NCBI GenBank assembly: GCA_020832545.1
Contig: JAFIEK010000026.1
Span: 1-54,707 of the forward strand
DNA: 54,707 nucleotides
Direction of reading: 5' to 3'
DNA from: Pararhodobacter sp.
GTDB lineage: Bacteria > Pseudomonadota > Alphaproteobacteria > Rhodobacterales > Rhodobacteraceae
Both the position numbers and the translations under genes were made by a program. The notes beneath the pieces are model-generated. The model did no database searches. It saw only the letters and a program-made list of their open reading frames with translations, and was not told where the DNA came from. Shown here piece by piece: positions 22,340 to 31,684 of this stretch (its first letter is position 1; each line of letters starts with the position of its first letter).

Positions 22340-22795
22340 TCAGGCGATGGACTCCATGCGTTCCTTTGACAAGCCGCCCGGCACGATGGTGATGGGAATC
22401 GGCAGCGCGCCCGAGTTGCGGGTAAGCTGCGTCACCAGTGGCCCCGGACCTGAGCGGTCGATGCCCGCGCCCAGCACCAGAATACCGATTTCAGGGTCGT
22501 CCTGGATCTGGGCAAGAATTTCATCTACCGGCTCGCCCTCGCGGATCACCAGTTCCGGGTCGATCCCTTGCCGGTCGCGCATCCATTTGGCGAAAACCTC
22601 GAAATGCGCCTCGATCCGCTCGCGGGCCTCGGCGCGCATCAGGTCGGCCACGCCGATCCAGTGCTGGAATTCATCAGGCGGGATGACCGACAGTATCTGC
22701 ACACCGCCGCCGGTATGCGCGGCCCTGAGCGCAGCAAAACGGATGGCGTTCAGGCATTCACGACTGTCGTCGAGAACGACGAGAAACTTGCGCAT
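22340..22795 (-). CDS. universal stress protein (UspA family)
   Basis: 151 residues. The fold begins MRKFLVVLDDSREC with the acidic nucleotide-site residue, and ends with LVLGAGIDRSGPGPLVTQLTRNSG and PITIVPGG. The glycine pattern is only partly that of ATP-binding Usp members, so nucleotide binding is uncertain. A single domain with no membrane segment. The function is general and cannot be made specific from the sequence. The 184 bp upstream hold no gene. Confidence 0.88.
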   Translation of the reverse strand: MRKFLVVLDDSRECLNAIRFAALRAAHTGGGVQILSVIPPDEFQHWIGVADLMRAEARERIEAHFEVFAKWMRDRQGIDPELVIREGEPVDEILAQIQDDPEIGILVLGAGIDRSGPGPLVTQLTRNSGALPIPITIVPGGLSKERMESIA

Positions 22796-22979
22796 TCATG
22801 GCTCCCTGTTTCTCATATCATGACACCGCCACGCTGTGCTGTCCAGCGCGCGGGCAGGGCGACAAACTGAGCAGCCTTTCGCCTGCCCTGAACGCCGCAA
22901 ACCCCAGCAACTGAAGCACAAAAACGAAGATGGGCGGCAAAATCCGCCGTGCCCCGTTGCCCATAATGGGAACCACGCA

Positions 22980-23837
22980 TCAGCGCGCGCTGGCCGCCCA
23001 GTCCCAGTAGAGCTGGCGCGCGCGCTTTGCGACCGGGCCGATGGGATAGCTGACCTCATCAAAGGCAACAACCGGTGTGACCTTGGCCAGATTGCCGGTC
23101 AGAAACACCTCGTCGGCCTTGCGGAAATCATCAAGCGTCAGCACGCATTCATGCACGCTCAGCCCGTCAGCGCGCAGATGGCCGATATGGCGCGCACGGG
23201 TGATCCCGGCCAGAAAGGTGCCGTTGGGGATGGGGGTGAACACCTCGCCGTCGCGCACCATGAACACATTGGCAGTGGCGCTTTCGGCCACATTGCCATG
23301 GCTGTCGCAGACCAGCGCATTACCATAGCCCTTGGCGTTCGCCTCGGCCAGCATCCGCGCGTTGTTGGGATAGAGGCAACCGGCCTTGGCATTGACCACC
23401 GCGCTGTCCAGCGTCGGGCGGCGAAACCGGGTGGTGGTCAGCGTGGTGGCGGAATCGGCGCCGGGCATCGGGATGTCTTCAAGGCAGATGCAGAACCCCG
23501 TGGCATCCGGTTTCGGCACGATCCCTAGGGCGCCACCATCCAGGCCCCAATACATGGGCCGGATATAGGCGGGCGCGGTGGCGTCTTTCAGCCCCTCCCA
23601 AATGATGGCAACCATATCTTCGGTCGATACCGTGGGCGTCAGCATCAGCGCTTCAGCCGAGCGGTTGACGCGGGCGCAATGGGCTTCCAGATCCGGGGCC
23701 ATGCCGTCAAAGTAGCGCGCGCCGTCGAAAACTGTGGTGCCCAGCCAGGCCCCATGGTCAGCCGCGCGCATCACCGGCACATCGCCATTGTGCCATTTGC
23801 CGTCGAAATAGGTGCGGATGTTGGTGCCGGTGGCCAT
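22980..23837 (-). CDS. ilvE: branched-chain amino acid aminotransferase
   Basis: 285 residues from the ATG at 23837 (MATGTNIRTYFDG); the frame extends further but without support. PLP fold-type IV transaminase: the lysine in NAKAGCLYPNNAR is the expected Schiff-base residue, and NVAESATANVF and FLAGITRARHI are family segments. It transfers the amino group between glutamate and leucine, isoleucine or valine. D-amino-acid aminotransferase or 4-amino-4-deoxychorismate lyase are related alternatives, but the start and length fit IlvE best. Confidence 0.88.
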   Translation of the reverse strand: MATGTNIRTYFDGKWHNGDVPVMRAADHGAWLGTTVFDGARYFDGMAPDLEAHCARVNRSAEALMLTPTVSTEDMVAIIWEGLKDATAPAYIRPMYWGLDGGALGIVPKPDATGFCICLEDIPMPGADSATTLTTTRFRRPTLDSAVVNAKAGCLYPNNARMLAEANAKGYGNALVCDSHGNVAESATANVFMVRDGEVFTPIPNGTFLAGITRARHIGHLRADGLSVHECVLTLDDFRKADEVFLTGNLAKVTPVVAFDEVSYPIGPVAKRARQLYWDWAASAR

Positions 23838-23906
23838 GGGTTTCTCACTCCTTGCAGGTCTGCGCGAATAAAGCACCCCCGCCAGCGGGCGTCCAGTGGG
23901 GGCGGG

Positions 23907-24812
23907 TCAGAGGTTGAATACCCGGCTCGGGTGCAGCTCTCCGCCGATATAGGTACCGATCGCGAGCGGCTGGCCCTGATAGCTGGCCCAGGCCGTATCC
24001 CCGGGCCCTGCGCGCGAGGACAGGACCTGCCCGGGATTGCCGTTGCGCACCCGCACCGCGCCTTCGGCGGAAAGCGGAAGCTGTGGCAGATCGGCCAGCG
24101 CCACCTCCAGCGGTAACAGATGTGCGTCCAGCTCTGGTGTGCCGGCCAGCGCCTCGATCTGGTCTAGCGTCAAGCCCTCTTCAGCCTGAAACGGCCCTGA
24201 CCATTCGCGCCGCAGCCAGGCGACATGGCCCAGACAGCCCAATGCAGCGCCCAGATCGCGGGCTATGGAACGCACATAGCCACCCTTGCCGCACACCATG
24301 GCAAAATCGGCAAGCTCTGGTTCAGGCCGGGCGATCAGTTCAAGGCGCTCCACATGCAGGGGCCGGGCGGCCAGATCCATGGCCTCACCCTCGCGGGCGA
24401 TGTCATAGGCGCGTTCCCCGTCTATCTTGACCGCCGAATACTGCGGCGGCACCTGCTGGATATCGCCGCGAAAGGCCCCCAGCGCAGCCTCGATCTGCAT
24501 ATCGGTGGGGCGCAGTTGTGATGTGGCGATCACCACGCCCTCGGCATCATCGGTATCGGTGGACTGGCCAAAGCGCACGCGAAACAGATAGCCTTTCATC
24601 GCATCGGTGACGAAGGGCACGGTCTTGGTGGCCTCGCCCAGAGCGATGGCCAGAACCCCGGTGGCGGCCGGGTCCAGCGTTCCGGCATGGCCCGCCTTGG
24701 CGGCGTCCAGTGCGCGGCGCACCTTTGACACCACGGCGGTGGATGTCACGCCCGCAGGCTTGTCGACCACCAGCCAGCCGTTGACCGATCGCCCTTTGCG
24801 TTTGCGCGCCAT
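23907..24812 (-). CDS. truB: tRNA pseudouridine-55 synthase
   Basis: 301 residues. The catalytic block is [18 protein letters not shown] with the essential aspartate, preceded by the KPAGVTS start region. [16 protein letters not shown] and the C-terminal PUA-like tail are present. It modifies U55 in the T-loop of tRNA. It is not next to rbfA or rpsO here, although that is common elsewhere. Confidence 0.96.
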   Translation of the reverse strand: MARKRKGRSVNGWLVVDKPAGVTSTAVVSKVRRALDAAKAGHAGTLDPAATGVLAIALGEATKTVPFVTDAMKGYLFRVRFGQSTDTDDAEGVVIATSQLRPTDMQIEAALGAFRGDIQQVPPQYSAVKIDGERAYDIAREGEAMDLAARPLHVERLELIARPEPELADFAMVCGKGGYVRSIARDLGAALGCLGHVAWLRREWSGPFQAEEGLTLDQIEALAGTPELDAHLLPLEVALADLPQLPLSAEGAVRVRNGNPGQVLSSRAGPGDTAWASYQGQPLAIGTYIGGELHPSRVFNL

Positions 24813-24894
24813 GCTACCTCGCTCCTGTTCACGTCAGGGCGCGCGGTCTAGCCCGTCGCGCGGGTGCGGGCAAGCCCAGAACGGCGCGCGCGGG

Positions 24895-25842
24895 CTATCC
24901 CTGACCGCGATAGCTGCGGGTCGGACGATCAAACACCCTGCGCCCCATGAGCGAGGCCACCAGATCGACCATAAGATGTGCGGTGCGTCCGCGTTCATCC
25001 AGAAAGGGGTTCAGCTCTACCAGATCGAGCGAGGTGACCAACCCGCTGTCATGAAGCATCTCCATCACCAGATGCGCCTCTCGGAATGTGGCACCGCCGG
25101 GAACCGTGGTGCCCACTGCGGGGGCGATTGCCGGATCAAGAAAATCGACATCGAGCGAGACATGCAGGAACCCACGCGCGGCTTCCACCCGGTCCAGGAA
25201 CGCCCGCAGCGGCGCGGTGATCCCCTGTTCATCGATCACCCGCATGTCATTGATGGCAATGTCATGCGCCAGCAGCGCCTCATGCTCCGCCGGATCGACC
25301 GAGCGAATGCCGAACAGGCAGATGTTTTCGGGTGGAACCGGCGCGGGAAACGGCGGGAAAGGGTCAAAGGTCCGCCCGGCAATATAGGCGATGGGCGTGC
25401 CGTGAAGATTGCCGCTGTCGGTGGTCTCTGGGGTGTGGAAATCGCTGTGCGCATCCAGCCAGAGCACGAAAAGCGGGCGCCCGGCTTCAGCGGCATGCGC
25501 CGCCATGCCCGCAACCGAACCCAGCGACAGGCTGTGATCGCCGCCCAGGAAAACGGGAACGCCCGCATCGTTCATGGCTTGCCGCCCGGCTTTGGCCAGG
25601 GCGTCAGTCCAGCCCAGGGTTGCAGCCAGATGATGTACGGCCGGATTGGCGCAAACCGGGGCAGTGGTCACCGGCGCGGGGATGATGTCACCCCGGTCGG
25701 TGACCTGATGGCCAAGCGCTTCGAGAGCCGGGGCAATTCCCGCCACACGATAGGCGGCAGGCCCCATCAGGCAACCGGGGCGGCGCTGGCCGGAATCGAC
25801 GGGTGCGCCGATTAGGATGCAGTGGCGTGTGGTGTGCGGCAT
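24895..25842 (-). CDS. rocF: arginase
   Basis: 315 residues from the ATG at 25842 (AGGATC upstream). Ureohydrolase family: the manganese ligands are in GGDHS, LDAHSDFHTP and SLDVDFLDP, and the arginase-type substrate loop NLHGTP is present. It hydrolyses arginine to ornithine and urea. Agmatinase is a less likely alternative, because the SGNLHGTP segment and length match arginase. No ornithine cyclodeaminase is adjacent. Confidence 0.92.
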   Translation of the reverse strand: MPHTTRHCILIGAPVDSGQRRPGCLMGPAAYRVAGIAPALEALGHQVTDRGDIIPAPVTTAPVCANPAVHHLAATLGWTDALAKAGRQAMNDAGVPVFLGGDHSLSLGSVAGMAAHAAEAGRPLFVLWLDAHSDFHTPETTDSGNLHGTPIAYIAGRTFDPFPPFPAPVPPENICLFGIRSVDPAEHEALLAHDIAINDMRVIDEQGITAPLRAFLDRVEAARGFLHVSLDVDFLDPAIAPAVGTTVPGGATFREAHLVMEMLHDSGLVTSLDLVELNPFLDERGRTAHLMVDLVASLMGRRVFDRPTRSYRGQG

Positions 25843-26042
25843 GGCGGGATCCTGCGAATTCGGTTGATGCAGCATTACCGGAAAAACGGGCGAAAGCGAC
25901 CTGTTTGGCGATCAATGCGCGCGGAGACTTTTTCCGACAGAAAATGCGGCGTGGCGAAGCCCGCTTTCCGCGGCAGCGCCGCCGAGAGGGGGCTCGATGC
26001 CCCCCGAGGCGGCTCCCGACCAGTCGTCAATCCGACCAGTCG

Positions 26043-28103
26043 TCAGTTCGGCCAGGTCTTTGCCACCATCGTCAGCACATCATACTGGGCAACCACCGCG
26101 CCGTCCTGATTGGTCACCTGACAATCCCAGCGCACTTCACCATGCTCGCCCCCTTCACGCGGGTTGATCGCCTTGCAGGTCAGCCGCACCCCCAGCGTAT
26201 CGCCGGGGTTGACCGGCGTCAGAAATCGCAGGTTGTCCACCCCGTAATTGGCCAGCACCGGCCCCGGATCAGGCTGCACGAACAGCCCCGCCGCGAAGGA
26301 TACAATCAGATAGCCATGCGCCACGCGGCCGTCAAAGAACGGGTTGGCGCGCGCGGCCTCCTCATCCATATGGGCGTAAAAGTTATCGCCGGTGAACTGG
26401 GCGAAATGCTCGATATCCTCCAGCGTGACCTGACGTGTCTTTGTGACCAACTGGTCGCCGATCTGCAACTCAGCCAGCGACTTGCGGAACGGGTGAATAT
26501 CGGCGCGCGTCTCTGCCCCGTCGATCCATTGCCCGGTAACCGCCGCCAGCAGGCGCGGTGTGCCCTGCACAGCGGTGCGCTGCATGAAATGCTTCACGCC
26601 CCGTACGCCGCCCATTTCCTCGCCGCCGCCTGCGCGCCCCGGCCCGCCATGAGTGAGCATGTAAAGCGGCGACCCGTGCCCTGTCGATGACTTCGCACTT
26701 GCCCGGTTACCGATCATCACCCGACCATGAAACGGCGCCATGCCCAGTACCGCCGCTTCGGCCACGCCCGCGTCATTGGTAAAGACCGAGGCCACGAGCG
26801 AGCCCTTGCCGCGCCGGGTCAGTGCCACCGCCTGATCGAGGTCATCATAGGCCATCAGCGTGCTGACCGGGCCAAACGCCTCGACATCATGGGCGGCGCG
26901 CGCATCCTCGGGGCGGTCGCAATACAGCACCACCGGGTTCATGAAGGCTCCTCGGTCAGGATCGCCCGAGGTCAACGTCACGGCATCCGGGTCGCCGATG
27001 ACAATCTCGCCGTCCACCACCAGATCACGGATGCGCGCCCGCACCTCGTCGCGCTGGGATTGGCTGGCCAGTGCGCCCATACGCACCTGGGGATCGCCGG
27101 GAAGGCCCACAGGTATTGTCGCCAGCCGTTCGGCCAGCGCCGCCTGCACCGCATCCACTTGTGCACGCGGCACAAAGGCGCGTCGGATGGCGGTGCATTT
27201 CTGGCCCGCTTTCACGGTCATCTCTGCCGCGACCTCACGGATAAACAGATCGAACTCGGGCGTGCCCGGCGTGGCGTCGGGGCCAAGAACGCAGGCGTTG
27301 AGGCTGTCAGCCTCCATCGTGAAACGGGTGGAATTGGTCACGACTGTCGGATGCGCGCGCAGCTTGCGGCCCGTGCTGGCCGAGCCGGTGAAGGTCACCA
27401 CATCCTGCCCGCTCACATGATCCAGCAGATCGCCGACCGAACCACAGATCAGTTGTAGTGCCCCCGGCGGCAGAATGTCGGCCTCGATGATGCGGCGCAC
27501 CATAAGTTCGGTCAGATAGGCGGTCTGGCTGGCCGGTTTGATGATCGCGGGCATGCCGGCGATCAGTGTGGGGGCCAGCTTTTCCAGCATCCCCCAGCAG
27601 GGGAAATTGTAGGCGTTGATATGCACAGCAACACCGGTGAGCGGGGTCAGGATATGCTGGGCCGAGAAGCTCATGTCCTTCGACAGGGGCTCCACCGCGC
27701 CCTCGGTCAGCACGCGCGCATTCGGCATTTCCCGCCGCGCCTTGGAGGCATAGCCCAGCAAGGTGCCGATCCCGCCTTCAATATCAACCCAGCCATCTTT
27801 CGGCGTGGCTCCGGTCGCCAGCGACAACGCATGAAACTCGTCTTTAAGGCCCATCAGATGCTGGCCCAGAGCTTTCAGCATCATGGCACGCTCATGGAAG
27901 GTCATGGCCTGCAGCGCCTGCCCCGAAGCGCGGCCATAGGCCAATGCCTCTGCCATATCGATCCCCGAAGCGTCGATCGTGGCCACCACATCGCCCGTCG
28001 CGGCATCCAGAAGCGGGGCACCGTCGCGGTGGCCCGCTTTCCATGCGCCGCAGATGTAGCTTTTCAGGCGGATGGGTGCCCGGTTCGATTGCGATGCGGT
28101 CAT
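26043..28103 (-). CDS. paaZ: bifunctional ring-opening enzyme PaaZ of phenylacetate catabolism
   Basis: 686 residues. Residues 1 to about 515 are an aldehyde dehydrogenase with catalytic Cys303 (AGQKC) and Glu264 (MEADSLN). Residues about 530-686 are a MaoC-type hydratase with the D-x4-H motif GDNFYAH and GRVAHGYL. In known PaaZ the hydratase opens oxepin-CoA and the dehydrogenase oxidises the resulting semialdehyde. Both sites look intact, so semialdehyde should not build up from this copy. It is the last gene of the paa cluster, 10 bp after the extra PaaA/C-family gene. Confidence 0.95.
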   Translation of the reverse strand: MTASQSNRAPIRLKSYICGAWKAGHRDGAPLLDAATGDVVATIDASGIDMAEALAYGRASGQALQAMTFHERAMMLKALGQHLMGLKDEFHALSLATGATPKDGWVDIEGGIGTLLGYASKARREMPNARVLTEGAVEPLSKDMSFSAQHILTPLTGVAVHINAYNFPCWGMLEKLAPTLIAGMPAIIKPASQTAYLTELMVRRIIEADILPPGALQLICGSVGDLLDHVSGQDVVTFTGSASTGRKLRAHPTVVTNSTRFTMEADSLNACVLGPDATPGTPEFDLFIREVAAEMTVKAGQKCTAIRRAFVPRAQVDAVQAALAERLATIPVGLPGDPQVRMGALASQSQRDEVRARIRDLVVDGEIVIGDPDAVTLTSGDPDRGAFMNPVVLYCDRPEDARAAHDVEAFGPVSTLMAYDDLDQAVALTRRGKGSLVASVFTNDAGVAEAAVLGMAPFHGRVMIGNRASAKSSTGHGSPLYMLTHGGPGRAGGGEEMGGVRGVKHFMQRTAVQGTPRLLAAVTGQWIDGAETRADIHPFRKSLAELQIGDQLVTKTRQVTLEDIEHFAQFTGDNFYAHMDEEAARANPFFDGRVAHGYLIVSFAAGLFVQPDPGPVLANYGVDNLRFLTPVNPGDTLGVRLTCKAINPREGGEHGEVRWDCQVTNQDGAVVAQYDVLTMVAKTWPN

Positions 28104-28113
28104 GGTATTTCCT

Positions 28114-28866
28114 TCAGTTCAGGTGCAGATCGGACAGAAACGCACCGGTCACTTCCGTCCATTCGGCCAGCAGCGCCTCGTTGGGCTGGTGACGCAGGCC
28201 AAAGCGGTGCAGAGTGTTGTAGCGGGGCGATGCGGCGGGCCCGAAGCCTGCCGCCACGCGCGGGTGCCAATAGGCGACTGCGGCGCGGGCGCTCGCGCGA
28301 CCTTCCTCGGTGGCGACGATCTTTGCCAACCCTTCACGCCCCAGTTCGGCATGGCGGGTTTCGCGCGGGGCAATGGCGCGAAACACCTCGGCCAGCGGCT
28401 GATACGAGACGCGGGAATATTCCGCGATCTGGATCACGGCAGCCGCGCCCTGCAACACATTCATCACCACGGCATCCACCCAGCCTTCCAGCGGGTAATG
28501 AAACACCGAAAGCCGCATGTCGCCCCCCTGCCTGCGCGTGCCAATATCGGCATCGCGCCCCAGCCGCGCGGCCCAGGGGTGCACACCTTCATAGCGTGCC
28601 GTATCCACGCCGAAACCGGCCATCACGGCCAGAACGCGCTCTGCGTGATCGGCTTTTTCCATGACAATCCGTGCCGCCGCAATCCGGCTCTTGATGCCCG
28701 GCGCATCGTTGATTGCATCGGCAAACCCCGCCGATGCCGCCAGTTCGCTATCCACGAAACTCGCCATTAGCCGCAGCAATTCCCCCCGGTAGCGCGGTGG
28801 CACGTTGTCAGGGGACGACAGCTTGCCGCCATGCGTCAGGTAGTCTTCAATCGACATATCCGTCAT
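28114..28866 (-). CDS. PaaA/PaaC-family protein (Phenylacetic acid catabolic superfamily), additional member
   Basis: 250 residues, a four-helix-bundle ferritin-like protein related to PaaA and PaaC but equal to neither, both of which are encoded a few kb upstream. Possible di-iron ligands are Glu41, Glu70 in the unusual EKADH, and Glu169/His172 in RETRH, a true ExxH. PaaA itself has EAGH and ESFH. So an active oxygenase-type centre is possible but its first half is altered. It lies between paaE and paaZ, 10 bp from each, so it is cotranscribed. Role unknown. Confidence 0.8.
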   Translation of the reverse strand: MTDMSIEDYLTHGGKLSSPDNVPPRYRGELLRLMASFVDSELAASAGFADAINDAPGIKSRIAAARIVMEKADHAERVLAVMAGFGVDTARYEGVHPWAARLGRDADIGTRRQGGDMRLSVFHYPLEGWVDAVVMNVLQGAAAVIQIAEYSRVSYQPLAEVFRAIAPRETRHAELGREGLAKIVATEEGRASARAAVAYWHPRVAAGFGPAASPRYNTLHRFGLRHQPNEALLAEWTEVTGAFLSDLHLN

Positions 28867-28876
28867 CGGCCCGCCC

Positions 28877-29950
28877 TTATTGATCGTAGCTGACTACCAC
28901 CCGGTCGCTGAGCGGGTAGCATTGACAGGTCAGAACATAACCCTGCCGCACCTCATAGTCTTCCAGCGCATGGTTGGTGCGCATCTCCACCTCGCCCTCC
29001 AACACCTTGGCGCGGCAGGTTGAACAGACCCCGGCCTTGCAGGCGTAGGGCGCGTCCAGATCGTTCGCCAGCGCGGCCTCCAGCAAGCTCTCATCGGTTT
29101 TCGGCATGCGAAAGCTGCGGGTTGTGCCATCCAGCGTCACGGTTGCCTCGCAGGCATCGCTGGCGTCAGCGCTGCGGCTGACGGGCTTTTGCTTCGCCCG
29201 CCCCGGCTGGCCCGAGGTAAACAGCTCGAACTTGATCTGACCGTCGCTCAGCCCGTGGTTCTTCAAACCGCTGGCGATGCTCAGCATCATCGGTTCAGGC
29301 CCGCAGATAAAGGCCATGTCCACCGACTTCGCGTCAACCCAATGCGTGAACAGCGCAGCGATCTTGTCCGCGTCGATCCGCCCGGTAAAGAGGTCGATTT
29401 CCTGCGCCTCGGTTTCCAGCACATGCAGTACGGACAAACGGCCAAGATAGGTGTTTTTCAGATCCTCCAGTTCCTCACGAAACATGATGGAACTGACCTG
29501 CCGGTTCGCATAGACCAGCGTGAAACGCGAGGCTGGCTCAGCGCTCAGCACGGTTTTCAGAATCGAAAGCACCGGCGTGATCCCAGAACCCCCGGCAAAA
29601 CCCAGGTAATGGCGCGCTGTCGCCGGGTCCAGCGCGGTATGGAAGTTGCCCATCGGCGGCATGGCCTCAAGCACCGCGCCGGGGGCCAGGTTTTCATTGG
29701 CCCAACTGCTGAACGCGCCGCCCTCCACGCGCTTGATGCCAACCTTCAGCACCCCCTCATCGCGCCCCGCGCAGATGGAATACGAGCGCCGCAGCTCCGC
29801 CCCGTCAAAATCACGCCGGAAGGTCAGATACTGGCCCTGCGTGAAGGCAAAGCGCGCGGCGTCCTCGGCCCGGGGGCGCAGGGTGACAACCACGGCATCG
29901 CGGGTATCCTTTTGCACGTTGATGACGTCAAGGGGCAGGAAACGGGCCAT
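28877..29950 (-). CDS. paaE: phenylacetyl-CoA epoxidase reductase PaaE
   Basis: 357 residues from the ATG at 29950 (MARFLPLDV). It passes electrons from NADPH through FAD and a 2Fe-2S centre to the PaaA di-iron site. FAD is bound by RRSYSICAG, the pyridine nucleotide by GGSGITPVLS and CGPEPMM, and the C-terminal ferredoxin domain has CKAGVCSTC plus a distant cysteine. Domain order and length match PaaE. A frame extension to 30034 overlaps paaD and is not used. Confidence 0.96.
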   Translation of the reverse strand: MARFLPLDVINVQKDTRDAVVVTLRPRAEDAARFAFTQGQYLTFRRDFDGAELRRSYSICAGRDEGVLKVGIKRVEGGAFSSWANENLAPGAVLEAMPPMGNFHTALDPATARHYLGFAGGSGITPVLSILKTVLSAEPASRFTLVYANRQVSSIMFREELEDLKNTYLGRLSVLHVLETEAQEIDLFTGRIDADKIAALFTHWVDAKSVDMAFICGPEPMMLSIASGLKNHGLSDGQIKFELFTSGQPGRAKQKPVSRSADASDACEATVTLDGTTRSFRMPKTDESLLEAALANDLDAPYACKAGVCSTCRAKVLEGEVEMRTNHALEDYEVRQGYVLTCQCYPLSDRVVVSYDQ

Positions 29951-29957
29951 GGGTGCC

Positions 29958-30467
29958 TCAGATACATTTGAAATAGTCAAAGGGTTCAAGACAGTCGCGG
30001 CACTGGTAGGCCGCCTTGCACGGGGTAGAGCCAAACTGGCTGACCCGCGCGGTATTGACTGATCCGCAGCGCGGGCAGGGTACGGTCAGTTCTTCGCCGC
30101 TCATGCGACGGGCGCGACCGGCCAGCACACCAGCCGCAGCGGTGCCGTCGATCGGCGGGGCAATGCCGTAGGCGCGCAGCTTTTCCTTGGCTTCGCTTGC
30201 GATCCAGTCGGTGGTCCAGGCAGGGGACAACTGGCGCTTCAGTTCCAGCTTGTCGATGCCGTTCTCACGCAGCTTTTGCTCGATATCCAGATTGATCACG
30301 CCGGTCGCCGGGCAGCCGGAGTAGGTGGGCGTGACGGTCACCACCAGCGTGTCACCCCGCCATTCCACATCCCGGATGATGCCCAGATCGGTCAGGCTGA
30401 TCACCGGGATTTCCGGGTCAGGAACCTCGGACAGCCAGCGCCAGACCTGTTCGGTGTCAGGCTGCAT
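29958..30467 (-). CDS. paaD: PaaD, iron-sulfur/metal centre assembly protein of the epoxidase
   Basis: 169 residues. The N-terminal MIP18/DUF59 domain starts with VPDPEIPVISLTDLGIIRDVE and has the TPTYSGCPA cysteine. The C-terminal zinc-ribbon-like part has CPRCGS and CRDC and ends in Cys-Ile. PaaD is needed for maturation of the PaaABCE complex but is not part of it. Spacing to neighbours is under 10 bp. Confidence 0.94.
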   Translation of the reverse strand: MQPDTEQVWRWLSEVPDPEIPVISLTDLGIIRDVEWRGDTLVVTVTPTYSGCPATGVINLDIEQKLRENGIDKLELKRQLSPAWTTDWIASEAKEKLRAYGIAPPIDGTAAAGVLAGRARRMSGEELTVPCPRCGSVNTARVSQFGSTPCKAAYQCRDCLEPFDYFKCI

Positions 30468-30473
30468 GGCGGC

Positions 30474-31319
30474 CTACCAGGTCGCGCCGGGGTAGGCGCG
30501 TTGCAGCCACTGCATGGAGCTCAGGATATGGCCCATGTCCTCAGTGTGACGGCCCTGCTTGCCGCCGGTATGGGCGAAAGTGCTGTCGGGCGTGGTCAGC
30601 GTGGCCTCGCTCAAAACTTCGGTAAGGGTCGCATCCCAGACCGGGCGCAGGCTTTCCGGCGCGGGCATCAGCCCGGCCTCGGCCAGCCGGAGGTCGATGT
30701 CATCGGCAACAAAGGCCTCACCTGTCCAGGGCCAGAGCCGCTCCAGCGCGTCCTGCATGCGGGCGTGGCTTTCTTCGGTGCCATCACCCAGCCGGATCAC
30801 CAGATCGGCGGAACGTTCCAGATGATAGGCCACTTCCTTGCCCGCCTTGGCGGCGATTTCCGCGATGCGGGCATCATTGCTGTCCTCCAGCGCCTTCAGC
30901 ATCGGCTGGTGCCAGGCATCGAACAGGAACTGGCGCATCAGCGTATGACCGAAATCGCGGTTCGGACGCTCAACAAGCAAAATGTTGGAAAAGTGCCATG
31001 CGTCGCGAAGGAAGGCGAGGTTGTCGGCGCTGCGCCCGCGTCCCTCGACCTCGCCCGCCAGCCCCAGCCACAACTGGGTCTGGCCAATCAGGTCCAGCGC
31101 GACATTAGCCAGCGCGATATCCTCTTCCAGAACTGGCGCATGGCCACACCATTCGCTGACTCTATGGCCTAAAATCAATGCGTTATCTCCCAGCCGCGTC
31201 AGGCCGGTGAACAGATCATGCGCCAGTGTACCGGCTGCCAACGGCGCGCGCGCGCCGTTGCCTGCGGCCTTCGCCAGCGCCTCGGCATCGGGGGTCATAA
31301 CGTCAGGCAAGGATGGCAT
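30474..31319 (-). CDS. paaC: phenylacetyl-CoA epoxidase subunit PaaC
   Basis: 281 residues from the ATG at 31319, which shares one base with the paaB stop (TGATG), so translation is coupled. PaaC is the structural partner of PaaA: a ferritin-like bundle without a functional di-iron site. Family segments are NALILGHRVSEWCGHAPVLE, LANVALDLIGQ, NRDFGHTLMRQFLFD and KEVAYHLERS. A GTG one codon upstream is an alternative start. Confidence 0.94.
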   Translation of the reverse strand: MPSLPDVMTPDAEALAKAAGNGARAPLAAGTLAHDLFTGLTRLGDNALILGHRVSEWCGHAPVLEEDIALANVALDLIGQTQLWLGLAGEVEGRGRSADNLAFLRDAWHFSNILLVERPNRDFGHTLMRQFLFDAWHQPMLKALEDSNDARIAEIAAKAGKEVAYHLERSADLVIRLGDGTEESHARMQDALERLWPWTGEAFVADDIDLRLAEAGLMPAPESLRPVWDATLTEVLSEATLTTPDSTFAHTGGKQGRHTEDMGHILSSMQWLQRAYPGATW

Positions 31320-31603
31320 CACATATGCCCCACTTCATCAGGAATGTCGTAAAATGTCGGATGACGGTAAACCTTGTCATTCGCCGGATCGAACAGCGGC
31401 CCCTTTTCCGAGGGGCTGGATGCCGCAATATCCTCAGATTTCACCGCCCAGATCGAAACCCCCTCATTGCGCCGCGTATACACATCGCGCGCATGCCGGA
31501 TCGCCATTTCCGCATCCGGTGCATGCAGGCTGCCTACATGGCGGTGATTGAGGCCGTGCTGACCCCGGATGAACACTTCCCATAGCGGCCATTCACTGGA
31601 CAT
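31319..31603 (-). CDS. paaB: phenylacetyl-CoA epoxidase subunit PaaB
   Basis: 94 residues from the ATG at 31603 (MSSEWPLWEVFIRG); the open frame before it is the repeat element. PaaB is the small bridging subunit. Typical segments are VFIRGQHGLNHRHVGSLHA, ARDVYTRRNEGVSIWAV and a C-terminal VYRHPTFYD. It follows paaA after an 81-bp repeat element rather than directly. Confidence 0.95.
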   Translation of the reverse strand: MSSEWPLWEVFIRGQHGLNHRHVGSLHAPDAEMAIRHARDVYTRRNEGVSIWAVKSEDIAASSPSEKGPLFDPANDKVYRHPTFYDIPDEVGHM

Positions 31604-31684
31604 CGGCTGTTCCTTCATCTTGCCTGAAATACGCTGGGGGGTGAGCGCGAAGCGCGAGGGGGGCAACGCCCCCCTGGCCCGTCT
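31604..31684 (-). repeat. 3'-end repeat element between paaA and paaB
   Basis: Reading away from the paaA stop there is a GGGGGGC/GCCCCCC hairpin, a second GCGCTTCGCGC hairpin, CCCCCCAGCG and then TATTTCAGGCAAGATG. This is the same layout as the copy at 39655-39742. Here it sits inside an operon, so it should be read through at least partly. Confidence 0.75.
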
